Assembly: GCA_003250455.1 (NCBI GenBank)
Contig: QKGK01000529.1
Location: 1 to 11,516, forward strand
Reading direction: 5' to 3'
DNA: 11,516 nucleotides
Source: Chloroflexota bacterium
Lineage (GTDB): Bacteria > Chloroflexota > Anaerolineae > Anaerolineales > UBA11579
In this document: piece by piece, positions 1-6,740 of the stretch
Layout of the letters: the number at the start of each line of letters is the position of its first letter
Position numbering within the stretch: the stretch's first letter is position 1
Translations under genes and position numbers: made by a program
Notes under the pieces: model-generated
Database searches by the model: none
Told to the model about the DNA's origin: nothing
The model's input: the letters and a program-made list of their open reading frames with translations, nothing else

Positions 1-55
1 CGTCCGGAATCAGGTGTCAAGCGGTATGCGTTTGATCCACCTAAATATTTCCCCC

Positions 56-84
56 TTGACTCAAAAATATCTTTTTGCTAAAAT
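56..84 (+). promoter_or_regulatory. Sigma70-type promoter of the regulator-MFS unit
   Basis: A -35 box TTGACT (56-61) and a -10 box TAAAAT (79-84) are separated by exactly 17 bases. Transcription would begin near 91, giving a leader of about 35 bases before the ATG at 126. This placement also argues against the in-frame TTG at 75 as the start of the first gene, because that codon lies inside the promoter. Seen in sequence; activity is inferred. Confidence 0.72.
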
Positions 85-125
85 GTTGTAATATCGCTAA
101 AATAAATTTTAACGAAAGAATTAAT

Positions 126-782
126 ATGACTGAAAAAACCTCACCCCCTGAAGCAATGCTGACCCTGGATAGCCTGGAAGCCCTCAAGGTGATCGCCGAC
201 CCGCTGCGCAACCAGATCCTGGAAGTGATGACCCCCAAACCGCTGACCATCAATCAGGTGGCGGCCAGGCTGGGCGTTGCCAGCAGCAAGCTGTATTACC
301 ACTTCAACCTGCTGGAAAAGCATAACATCATCCGGGTGGTGGATACCGTCGTGCATGGCAACCTGATCGAGAAGCACTACTGGATCACTGCCTACCAGTT
401 CAAATTGGATGAAGAGATGCTCAACTTCCAGGTGGATACGCCGGAGGGCACCGCGCAATTGGTTGAATTGCTGCTCACCAACATCAACGCCACACGCGAA
501 GATCTGCAGCGCAGCATGTACGCCCGGCACCACCAGATCACCCAGGGCGCACCGCAAAACCCGCGCCACGTGTTTGACAACCGGGAAGTCTTCCAGATCC
601 CGGATGAGGTGGCAACAAAATTTCACGGCCGTCTGCAAACCCTTGTAGAGGAATTCATGCAGGAGGCGGCGCAATACGAAAATTCCCAGGAGGAGGGGCT
701 AACCCCCTGGGCGCTGTCGCTGGTGTTCTATCCCAGTTTTTATTTTGAAGAACAACTGACAGGTGAAAAGGATGAAGATTAA
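126..782 (+). CDS. ArsR-like winged-helix transcriptional regulator
   Basis: A 218-residue DNA-binding protein. Residues about 17-88 form a winged helix-turn-helix of the ArsR/HTH_20 type: the stretch ADPLRNQILEVM is the usual first helix of this family, INQVAARLGVASSKLYYHFNLL (about 42-63) is the helix-turn-helix with its recognition helix, and a wing follows to about residue 88. The remaining 130 residues are helical and have no motif I recognise; they may bind a ligand or mediate dimerisation. There is no CxC metal-binding motif in the winged-helix region, so a metal sensor is unlikely. The ATG at 126 is chosen because a good promoter overlaps the upstream TTG at 75. The gene overlaps the MFS exporter by 11 bases, so it probably controls that exporter and itself in response to a small molecule. 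The family is clear; the ligand is unknown. Confidence 0.9.
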   Translation: MTEKTSPPEAMLTLDSLEALKVIADPLRNQILEVMTPKPLTINQVAARLGVASSKLYYHFNLLEKHNIIRVVDTVVHGNLIEKHYWITAYQFKLDEEMLNFQVDTPEGTAQLVELLLTNINATREDLQRSMYARHHQITQGAPQNPRHVFDNREVFQIPDEVATKFHGRLQTLVEEFMQEAAQYENSQEEGLTPWALSLVFYPSFYFEEQLTGEKDED

Positions 783-2178
783 TAATAATCAGAGCAACCC
801 ATCCTCACCCAAGAATATGACCACTTTCCTGGTCATCTGGGTGGGGCAGTTTGTTTCCCTGGTCGGCTCCGGGCTGACCGGGTTTGGCCTCAGCGTGTGG
901 ATCTACACCCAGACCGGCCAGGCTACCCCGATGGCGATCACGGCGCTGGCGTATAACCTGCCGCGCATCCTGATCTCCCCGATCGCCGGTTCGATCGTGG
1001 ACCGCTTCAACCGCAAGCTGATCATGGTGCTGGCGGATACAGCGGCTTTTTTCGTCACCCTGGCGTATGGGGCGCTGATCTATACCGACAGCCTGCAGGT
1101 GTGGCATATTTATCTGCTGGCGGCGGTCTCTTCGGCGTTCGGCTCCTTCCAGGAACCCGCATACCGGGCCTCGATCACCATGATGGTGCCCAAGAAGCAG
1201 CTGGCGCGGGCGGCGGGTATCCAGCAGATCGGCTCGGCGATGCAGATGATCCTGGTGCCGGTGCTGGCAGGCGTGCTGTATGGCCTGATCGGCTTCCGCG
1301 GCATCATCATCATCGACATTGTGACCTACTTCTTCGCCATCGGGGCGCTCATCTGGGCACATATCCCCCAGCCGGAGCAGGTGACCGATACCGGCAGCGA
1401 AGAGCGTTCCATGCTGAAAGATGCCTTCTTCGGCTGGCGCTACCTGCGTGAGCGTCCGGGGCTGATCTCTTTGCTGTTGTATTTTGCGGTGGTCAATTTC
1501 TTCCTCAGCCTGTCGAATGTGCTGTCTGCGCCGCTGGTGCTTTCATTTGGCACCAGCACCGAGATGGGCCTGGTGCAGATGGCCGGAGGCGCGGCCATGC
1601 TGCTGGGCGGCCTGGTGATCGGCGCCTGGGGCGGGCCGAAGACCAAACGCGTCTGGGGGGTGATCCTGACGATCTTCCTTTCCGGCTTTGGCTTCTTCAT
1701 TATGGGACTGAGGCCTTCTACCTGGGTGATTGGGGTCGGGCAGTTCATTTTCCTGATCTTCATCCCGGTTGCGGCCGCGCTCAGTCAGGCGGTCTGGCAG
1801 GTGAAGATCCCGGCAGACCTGCAGGGGCGCGTGTTTGCCATCCGGGCAATGATCTCCGCTTCGATCATCCCGCTGGCCAACCTGATCGCCGGGCCGCTGG
1901 CCGACCGGGTCTTTGAGCCGATGATGCGTGCTGGCGGTGCGCTTTCGGAGAGCTTTTTGGCGGGGCTGGTGGGGGTTGGCCCCGGGCGCGGGATTGCGGT
2001 CATCTACCTGATCTCGGCGGTGTTCCTTTGGGCTTCCAGCGTGGTGATCTTCACCTATCCACGCGTGCGAAACCTGGAAGAGGAGATCCCCGACGCGATT
2101 GCCGACGACCCGGAGGAAGAAGCAGTTTTAGGGGAAATAGGTGACCAGGTGTTGGAACCTGTGCCCGCTGCGGATTAG
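772..2178 (+). CDS. MFS efflux transporter (MefA/EntS-like)
   Basis: A 468-residue inner-membrane transporter of the major facilitator superfamily, closest in style to the drug and macrolide efflux branch (MFS_3). About twelve hydrophobic segments can be traced from residue 16 to 428. The cytoplasmic loop between helices 2 and 3 carries GSIVDRFNRK (73-82), a good match to MFS motif A (G-x-x-x-D-R-x-x-R-K). Hydrophilic stretches at about 198-228 and 432-468 fit the central loop and an acidic C-terminal tail. The ATG at 772 is preferred over the in-frame GTG at 763 because AGGTG (761-765) lies six bases before it. The start lies within the last codons of the regulator gene, so the two are probably translationally coupled. 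Export of a toxic compound sensed by the upstream regulator is the likely role; the substrate cannot be read from the sequence. Confidence 0.92.
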   Translation: MKINNNQSNPSSPKNMTTFLVIWVGQFVSLVGSGLTGFGLSVWIYTQTGQATPMAITALAYNLPRILISPIAGSIVDRFNRKLIMVLADTAAFFVTLAYGALIYTDSLQVWHIYLLAAVSSAFGSFQEPAYRASITMMVPKKQLARAAGIQQIGSAMQMILVPVLAGVLYGLIGFRGIIIIDIVTYFFAIGALIWAHIPQPEQVTDTGSEERSMLKDAFFGWRYLRERPGLISLLLYFAVVNFFLSLSNVLSAPLVLSFGTSTEMGLVQMAGGAAMLLGGLVIGAWGGPKTKRVWGVILTIFLSGFGFFIMGLRPSTWVIGVGQFIFLIFIPVAAALSQAVWQVKIPADLQGRVFAIRAMISASIIPLANLIAGPLADRVFEPMMRAGGALSESFLAGLVGVGPGRGIAVIYLISAVFLWASSVVIFTYPRVRNLEEEIPDAIADDPEEEAVLGEIGDQVLEPVPAAD

Positions 2179-2215
2179 CGGATAAAAAGATATTTACGGT
2201 TTCAAACAATATTGG

Positions 2216-2243
2216 CTCACCAGCTTAGGCTGGTGAGTTTTTT
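2216..2243 (+). terminator. Rho-independent terminator after the MFS gene
   Basis: A perfect 9-bp stem (CTCACCAGC 2216-2224 with GCTGGTGAG 2229-2237), a four-base loop and six Ts (2238-2243). It begins 38 bases after the MFS stop codon and closes the regulator-transporter unit. Confidence 0.9.
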
Positions 2244-2266
2244 GTGTTGAAAATGGTGGCAAAATA

Positions 2267-2303
2267 GGGAAATGGATTCCCGATAAAAGCATTCGGGAAT
2301 GAC
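2267..2303. repeat. 37-base hairpin repeat, copy 1
   Basis: Identical over 37 bases to 2573-2609. It contains the inverted arms ATTCCCGA (2276-2283) and TCGGGAAT (2293-2300) around a nine-base loop and ends in GAATGAC. It resembles the short GGATTCCCG...CGGGAATGAC intergenic repeats found dispersed in many bacterial genomes. Function unknown. Confidence 0.85.
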
Positions 2304-2347
2304 GCGAGGTAAAAAGGGACGGTCATTCGTATGATGTCACCGGTCTC

Positions 2348-2439
2348 GTGTCACTGCGAGCCGGACAAAAGCGAGAGCTTTTGTTTGGCGAAGCAGTCTC
2401 CGAGATTGCTTCTTTCGCTTCGCTCAATCGCAATGACAC
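2348..2439. repeat. 92-base imperfect palindromic repeat element
   Basis: The ends GTGTCACTGCGA (2348-2359) and TCGCAATGACAC (2428-2439) are inverted with one mismatch. Inside, GAAGCAGTCTC (2390-2400) faces GAGATTGCTTC (2402-2412) with one G-T pair, and a separate perfect 8-bp hairpin (ACAAAAGC 2365-2372 with GCTTTTGT 2377-2384) sits in the left half. The GTCATTGCGA...GCGAAGCAATCTC pattern belongs to a dispersed bacterial intergenic repeat family. The left-half hairpin looks like an insertion or divergence from the usual form. Confidence 0.8.
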
Positions 2440-2453
2440 ATATCCATGTTGCT

Positions 2454-2467
2454 CCCGCGCAGGCGGG
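2454..2467. repeat. GC-rich hairpin of the CCCGC/GCGGG repeat type
   Basis: CCCGC (2454-2458) and GCGGG (2463-2467) flank GCAG, followed by AATCCAG. This is the core of a widespread short hairpin repeat with the pattern CCCGCGCAGGCGGGAATCCAG. It is a single, apparently truncated copy. Confidence 0.6.
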
Positions 2468-2572
2468 AATCCAGCATTGGGGGAGTTAGAAATGAAAATA
2501 AGGCTGTAATGTAAAGAGCAAAGTATGAATCGGGTTTGAACTAAGTTGTTCATAGAGAAGAGGGGGTAAATT

Positions 2573-2609
2573 GGGAAATGGATTCCCGATAAAAGCATTC
2601 GGGAATGAC
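2573..2609. repeat. 37-base hairpin repeat, copy 2
   Basis: Same orientation as, and identical over 37 bases to, 2267-2303. The similarity continues loosely for about ten more bases on the right (GCGAG followed by an A-rich run then GGG). The perfect identity of two copies about 306 bases apart suggests recent duplication or gene conversion. Confidence 0.85.
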
Positions 2610-2799
2610 ACGCGAGAAAAGGGGGAGTTATATTTTGGGAGAGCGCACGCTGGAGGTTTCTCCTGTTCCTTTAGAAAAAAAGCACATCTTCTTCACAACT
2701 TCTCCACATCTTCCTTTTATCCTAGGGGCAATTAACTTTCCGGACTTTGTTTGGAAAAAATAAATTTAGAAATGTGGTTTACAGGAAAGGAAGAAAAAC

Positions 2800-3669
2800 A
2801 TGATCAGAAAAATTATCCTTGGCGTTTTAGTGATAACCGTGATTGGCGCTGGCGCTGCCGCCGCCGCATACGGTGTAATGGAAAATAACTCGACCCCTGC
2901 AGTTCAGGCTGCAGAACAGAACCCCACAATTGACCCGGCTGCCCTGGCCGCTACGCAGGACCAGGTCGCACAGAACCAGGCCACCCAAAACCAGCAGCAG
3001 GACCCGCTGGCAGAAGGGCTGGTCGGCGAACCGTTTGCTTTCCAGGCCCAGGTGACAGCGATGGACACTAACGGCATCAACTTGCTGCTGGACAGCGGCG
3101 AAAGCGTATATGTAGAGCTCGGCCCGCAGGACTACTGGCAGAGCCAGGGCGCCCAAATTGCCGTTGGTGACCGTGTAGCGGTTGAAGGCAATGTCAACGA
3201 AGATATGTACCATGCTACCACCCTGACCACCGCATATAACCAGACCTTGGTGCTGCGCGCTGAAAATGGCCAGCCGATGTGGAGCGGCGGCGTAACCAAC
3301 GGCCAGAACGGCAACGGTTCGGCAGATGGTTCCCACACCCCCGATCCGCAAGCCGTGGTGGATGAATGGATCACGCTCAGCGGGACGATCATCTCCTTGC
3401 AGAATGGCAAGATGACCATAGAAATGGCGGATGGCACCCAGGTGACCTTCCAGACCGGGCAGCCGCGCTTCCTCGCCGCCCAGGGCGTGGTCTTCAACCT
3501 GGGAGACCAGGTGGAAGTGGTTGGCTACTACACGGACGTGGATTTTGTCGCTGGCGATATCACCCAGCTGTCCACCGGTGCGAAAGTAATGCTCCGTGAC
3601 CCGAATGGCCGCCCGCTGTGGGCTGGCCCCGGCAACGGCAATGGCAACGGCAACGGCGCAACTAACTAG
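2800..3669 (+). CDS. Exported membrane-anchored protein with two OB-fold-like repeats
   Basis: A 289-residue protein I cannot name. Residues 1-28 are a basic start and a long hydrophobic stretch, either a signal peptide or an uncleaved membrane anchor. Residues 29-75 are a disordered Q/N/A-rich linker. Two similar beta-rich units follow, at about 78-163 and 190-278. Each has a central G-D-x-V-x-V-x-G strand (VGDRVAVEG 123-130; LGDQVEVVG 234-242), and each closes with a conserved tail (VLRAENGQPMWSGG 151-164; MLRDPNGRPLWAGPG 264-278). This is the pattern of an internal duplication of a small OB-fold-like domain such as DUF5666 or YgiW/YdeI-type proteins; the fold call is inference. The tail ends in a GN repeat. 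AGGAAAGG (2783-2790) gives a strong ribosome binding site nine bases before the ATG. It sits 75 bases before cytochrome b on the same strand, so a role near the bc complex on the outer face of the membrane is plausible but unproven. Confidence 0.85.
   Translation: MIRKIILGVLVITVIGAGAAAAAYGVMENNSTPAVQAAEQNPTIDPAALAATQDQVAQNQATQNQQQDPLAEGLVGEPFAFQAQVTAMDTNGINLLLDSGESVYVELGPQDYWQSQGAQIAVGDRVAVEGNVNEDMYHATTLTTAYNQTLVLRAENGQPMWSGGVTNGQNGNGSADGSHTPDPQAVVDEWITLSGTIISLQNGKMTIEMADGTQVTFQTGQPRFLAAQGVVFNLGDQVEVVGYYTDVDFVAGDITQLSTGAKVMLRDPNGRPLWAGPGNGNGNGNGATN
3631..3657 (+). repeat. Hexanucleotide tandem repeat coding for Gly-Asn
   Basis: About four and a half copies of GGCAAC (one as GGCAAT) near the 3' end of the duplicated-domain gene encode a C-terminal Gly-Asn run (residues 278-286). 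It probably varies in copy number by slippage and forms a flexible tail. Confidence 0.8.
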
Positions 3670-3696
3670 GGACACCCTGAGTAACTAAAACATACG

Positions 3697-3721
3697 ACTG
3701 CCAGGGAAACCCCCTGGCAGT
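3697..3721 (+). promoter_or_regulatory. Perfect 10-bp hairpin ahead of cytochrome b
   Basis: ACTGCCAGGG (3697-3706) and CCCTGGCAGT (3712-3721) flank a five-base loop, in the 75-base gap between the stop at 3669 and the ATG at 3745. There is no T tract (TTCTGT follows), so it is not a classical terminator. It could be an mRNA processing or stabilising element, or a leaky attenuator that sets different levels for the upstream protein and the bc complex. Confidence 0.6.
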
Positions 3722-3744
3722 TCTGTACGAACGAGGAAAAACGC

Positions 3745-5124
3745 ATGTCTGAAACACAAGATACCCGTCCCCCAGAACTGACCAAACGGATTGCCCAGTC
3801 CGTCCAGCGGGCGCCGCTCTTCCCGCAGGAAGACCGGGAGCGCCTGCGGGCAGTCGCAAGCAATCTGATCCTGCACATCCATCCCCCCAAGGTTGCCAAA
3901 AAGACGCTCAAATTCAGCTACACCTTTGGCCTGGGCGGCCTGCTGATCCTGCTCTTTAGCGTGATGGTGGTCACCGGGGTGATGCTGCTGTTCGTGTACA
4001 CGCCCTCCCCCGAGGCGGCCTACGAAAGCATGACCGCCTTGCAAACCGAGATCACCTTCGGCAACCTGATCCGCAATTTACATCACTGGTCGGGGAACCT
4101 GATGGTAGTGGTTGGTGTGCTGCACCTGCTGCGGGTGTTCTTTACCGGTGGGTTTACCCCGCCGCGTGAATTCAACTGGATCATGGGGGTCTCCCTGCTG
4201 CTGCTGATCATCGCGGCCAACTTTACCGGCTACCTGCTGCCCTGGGACCAGCTGGCTTACTGGGCGATCACCGTCGGCACCAGCCTGCTGAGCTATATTC
4301 CCCTGGTGGGAGATGCCCTGACCCGTTTGCTGCTCGGCGGCCCCGAGGTGAGCGCTGCCACCCTGACCAATTTCTATGGATTGCATATTGCCATTATCCC
4401 GCTGTCTATTTTTGCGGTGGTTTCCTTCCACATCTGGCGGGTGCGCAAAGACTCCCTGACGGTGCCGAGAAAACTGGAGGAAGAGCCGGAAACCCGCGTG
4501 GAGAGAGTGACTACCATGCCGCATCTGGTCAACATTGAGTTTGTCTTCGCACTTGTGATGCTGGCGCTGCTGCTGACCTGGTCTGCGTTTGTCAATGCGC
4601 CGCTGGAAGCAGCCGCCAACCCGGCCCACAGTCCCAACCCGGCCAAAGCAGCCTGGTATTTTATGGGTTTCCAGGAGTTGCTGCTGCACTTCCACCCGGT
4701 GTTTGGCGCCATCGTCATCCCCGGATTGGGACTGGTCGGCCTGATGGTGCTGCCCTATCTGGACAGGGACCTGGAAATTGCCGGCGTCTGGTTCCAGTCT
4801 GTGTCCGGGCGCATCCTGACGGCGTTCAACGCCCTGGCTGGTATTGGTCTGACCTTTGCGTTTGTGGTGGTGGATGAGTATTGGCTTGACTTCCCCGGCT
4901 GGCTGCCGTTCCTGCCCAGCACGATCAGCAATGGGTGGGTGCCCACTGCCGCGCTCTTGCTGCTGCTGATGCTGTATGTGGAGCTGCTCAAGTCGATGCA
5001 ATTTAAAAAGACCGAGATTTACCTGGCGATCTTCACCTTCCTGTTCTTCTCGTTCGTCACCCTGACATTGATTGGCATTTTCTTCCGCGGGGAAGGAATG
5101 GCCTTGATCATTCCCTGGAGCTAA
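3745..5124 (+). CDS. Cytochrome b of a bc-type quinol oxidoreductase
   Basis: A 459-residue integral membrane protein that carries two b hemes and the quinol-oxidising site of a bc complex. It is full length: the b6-like N-terminal half and the subunit IV-like C-terminal half are joined in one chain. Helix B has heme ligands H113 and H127 within RNLHHWSGN and LHLLR. Helix D has H214 and H229 (FYGLHIAIIP, FHIWRVRKDS) with 14 residues between them, the spacing of cytochrome b6 rather than mitochondrial-type cytochrome b. TGYLLPWDQLAYWA (161-174) is the conserved loop after helix C. At the Qo site the usual PEWY is replaced by AAWY (302-305) within NPAKAAWYFMGFQELL. AACGAGGAAAAA (3730-3741) supplies the ribosome binding site. 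The Rieske gene starts four bases after the stop. In a Chloroflexota cell the substrate is probably menaquinol; that is inference. Confidence 0.95.
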   Translation: MSETQDTRPPELTKRIAQSVQRAPLFPQEDRERLRAVASNLILHIHPPKVAKKTLKFSYTFGLGGLLILLFSVMVVTGVMLLFVYTPSPEAAYESMTALQTEITFGNLIRNLHHWSGNLMVVVGVLHLLRVFFTGGFTPPREFNWIMGVSLLLLIIAANFTGYLLPWDQLAYWAITVGTSLLSYIPLVGDALTRLLLGGPEVSAATLTNFYGLHIAIIPLSIFAVVSFHIWRVRKDSLTVPRKLEEEPETRVERVTTMPHLVNIEFVFALVMLALLLTWSAFVNAPLEAAANPAHSPNPAKAAWYFMGFQELLLHFHPVFGAIVIPGLGLVGLMVLPYLDRDLEIAGVWFQSVSGRILTAFNALAGIGLTFAFVVVDEYWLDFPGWLPFLPSTISNGWVPTAALLLLLMLYVELLKSMQFKKTEIYLAIFTFLFFSFVTLTLIGIFFRGEGMALIIPWS

Positions 5125-5128
5125 CGTC

Positions 5129-5608
5129 ATGGAAAAGAAAGATCTTAGCAGACGCGATGCGCTGAATTTGCTGTGGGCCGCCAGCGGTGCGCTGGTGGTC
5201 GGCGAACTGTCCTTTGTGGGGTTGAAATTCCTTTCCCCCAGGGCCACTGCAGGCGAGTTTGGCGGGGTGTTCAACCTCGGCCCGGCCGATCAGGTGCCCG
5301 CTGGGAGCGTCACCCCGGTGGAGGCTGGTCGCTTCTACCTGGTACGCCTCAACGACGGCGGCTTCCTGGCCCTGTACCGCAAATGCACCCACCTGGGCTG
5401 CTCGGTACCCTACGAACCGACTGAAGGCAAGTTTGTCTGCCCGTGCCACGGTTCGGCCTTCTCCCTCAATGGGGATGTAGAGAATGCCCCCGCCCCGCGC
5501 GCCATGGACCTGTTTGCGCTCAGTATTGAGAACGGCGAGATCCTCGTGGACAGCGGTAAGGTAATCGAGCGGGACCAGACTGCTGCAGAACATATCGTTT
5601 ACCTCTAA
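5129..5608 (+). CDS. Rieske [2Fe-2S] protein of the bc complex
   Basis: A 159-residue high-potential iron-sulfur subunit that takes the first electron from quinol at the Qo site and passes it to the cytochrome c subunit. The cluster motifs are CTHLGC (86-91) and CPCHGS (104-109): C86, H88, C104 and H107 are the ligands, and C91 with C106 form the stabilising disulfide. The N-terminus has a twin-arginine motif (SRRDAL, R8-R9) before one hydrophobic segment (about 11-34), consistent with Tat export and an uncleaved anchor. GGAG at 5117-5120 lies eight bases before the ATG, inside the end of cytochrome b, so the two genes are surely co-transcribed. The protein is compact, with a short loop between the cluster motifs, as in bacterial b6f-like complexes. 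Confidence 0.96.
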   Translation: MEKKDLSRRDALNLLWAASGALVVGELSFVGLKFLSPRATAGEFGGVFNLGPADQVPAGSVTPVEAGRFYLVRLNDGGFLALYRKCTHLGCSVPYEPTEGKFVCPCHGSAFSLNGDVENAPAPRAMDLFALSIENGEILVDSGKVIERDQTAAEHIVYL

Positions 5609-5622
5609 GACAGGAGCTTATG

Positions 5623-6681
5623 ATGAATCCCCTGATGAAATTTCTTGGTATTACAGCCACATTGGTGCTGCTGGCGATCATCCCGATCTACGCCCTGAAT
5701 GAAGCCTCCTTCCAGTCTGCGATCATGACGGATATGGAAACGGAGTCGATTGTGGCGGCAGCCGATTTGTTCGCCGAGAACTGTGTGGTCTGCCATGGGG
5801 CTGCCGGTGAAGGGATTGGTACTATCCCGGCGCTGGACAGCGAAGCCTTACGCACTATGCCGGAGGAAGATCTGCACAAGCTCATCTCCCGAGGGGTGGA
5901 CAACACCCAGATGGCTGCCTGGAATGTGGATGAAAGCGGTATCTTCACTTACCAGCAGATCAGCGACCTGGTGACGATGATCCTGACCGTGGATTGGAGT
6001 TTTGTGGAGGCCCGCGTGATGACCCTGGGGTTGATGCCGCCGCAGGTGGTGACCCTGGAGATCACCGACGAGATGCTGGCAACCATCGGTTCGCTGGAGG
6101 GTGGGGAAACCCTGGCCGCCGGGATCATGGTATATGCGGAGAACTGCGCCGCCTGCCATGCCGCCAATGGAGGTGGTACTACGATTGCCCCGGCGCTGAA
6201 CACCGATGCCCTGCGCGCCCAGCCGACTGAAGATCTGCTGGCAAAGATCAACAACGGCATTTCGGGTACGCTGATGGCCTCGTGGAAGGATACGCTTTCT
6301 GTAGAGCAGATCGACGCGGTGATCGCCTTTTTGCAGCGCTGGCCGGAAGTGGAAAGCTCCGGGGTGGAATTCCCGGAGATTGTTGTGCCGGAGTTCGAAT
6401 CGTCGCCAGAACTGGTGGCAGCAGGGGACAAGCTGTTCCATATTGCCTGTAAGTCCTGTCACGGGGTGGATGGCTACGGTACGGCAATGGCCCCCTCGCT
6501 GAACAACCCGACCTTCCTGGCGGATACGCCGGATGCGGCCATTTACCAGATCATTTACGGCGGCGTGCCGGATACGCTGATGCCCACCTGGGGCGTGCGC
6601 CTCTCGGACGAAGAGATCCGCTCACTGGTAGCTTTTATCCGCAGCCTGGAGACCAGCACCACACCGATCTTGCAGCCTTAA
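5623..6681 (+). CDS. Membrane-anchored triheme cytochrome c
   Basis: A 352-residue c-type cytochrome with three heme sites, CVVCH (54-58), CAACH (175-179) and CKSCH (276-280), numbered from the ATG at 5623. Each is followed by a likely methionine axial ligand in a similar setting: TQMAAW (M97), TLMASW (M218) and TLMPTW (M320). It is therefore three class I monoheme domains in tandem, about 100-120 residues apart, behind one N-terminal hydrophobic segment (about 6-24) that serves as signal or anchor. AGGAG (5612-5616) lies six bases before the ATG at 5623 and three before an ATG at 5620; the former spacing is better, but either is possible. It begins 14 bases after the Rieske stop. It occupies the place of cytochrome c1 or f and probably carries electrons from the Rieske protein to a terminal acceptor. 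The acceptor is not encoded here. Confidence 0.94.
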   Translation: MNPLMKFLGITATLVLLAIIPIYALNEASFQSAIMTDMETESIVAAADLFAENCVVCHGAAGEGIGTIPALDSEALRTMPEEDLHKLISRGVDNTQMAAWNVDESGIFTYQQISDLVTMILTVDWSFVEARVMTLGLMPPQVVTLEITDEMLATIGSLEGGETLAAGIMVYAENCAACHAANGGGTTIAPALNTDALRAQPTEDLLAKINNGISGTLMASWKDTLSVEQIDAVIAFLQRWPEVESSGVEFPEIVVPEFESSPELVAAGDKLFHIACKSCHGVDGYGTAMAPSLNNPTFLADTPDAAIYQIIYGGVPDTLMPTWGVRLSDEEIRSLVAFIRSLETSTTPILQP

Positions 6682-6693
6682 CAAAAAATCCGG

Positions 6694-6740
6694 ATTGGGG
6701 CAGCGCAATTAAGGGGATATTGCGCTGCCTCAATATTTTT
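6694..6740 (+). terminator. Strong terminator of the bc operon
   Basis: A 16-bp stem (6694-6709 with 6719-6734) with a single G-T pair and a nine-base loop is followed by TATTTTT (6734-6740). It starts 12 bases after the cytochrome c stop and ends the operon. Confidence 0.92.

Larger units (their letters stand above)
2244..2799. other. Gene-free repeat island between the MFS unit and the bc region
   Basis: No ORF here has a convincing start, ribosome binding site or protein-like composition. The left and middle parts contain the hairpin repeats listed separately (2267-2303, 2348-2439, 2454-2467, 2573-2609). The right part (about 2610-2799) is AT-rich and must contain the promoter of the gene at 2800, but I see no -35/-10 pair good enough to call. 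Confidence 0.7.

Noticed and set aside
1..81. Open plus-strand frame from the window edge to a TAA at 79-81, possibly the end of an upstream gene
   Set aside because: Only 26 codons are visible, with no recognisable motif, and the frame runs into the promoter at 56-84. It cannot be told from chance.
75..125. N-terminal extension of the regulator from a TTG start at 75
   Set aside because: The TTG overlaps the -10 box of a good promoter (56-84), and the extra residues (cysteine- and asparagine-rich) do not look like part of the domain; the ATG at 126 fits better.
2323..2598. Minus-strand ORF of 91 codons in the repeat island
   Set aside because: It is built from the hairpin repeats themselves and has no ribosome binding site or family resemblance.
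2827..3675. Long minus-strand ORF of 282 codons opposite the duplicated-domain gene
   Set aside because: It is the shadow of a GC-rich gene whose plus-strand product has a signal sequence, a strong ribosome binding site and internal repeats; the antisense product has no protein-like pattern. The same applies to the minus-strand frame 4078-5274.
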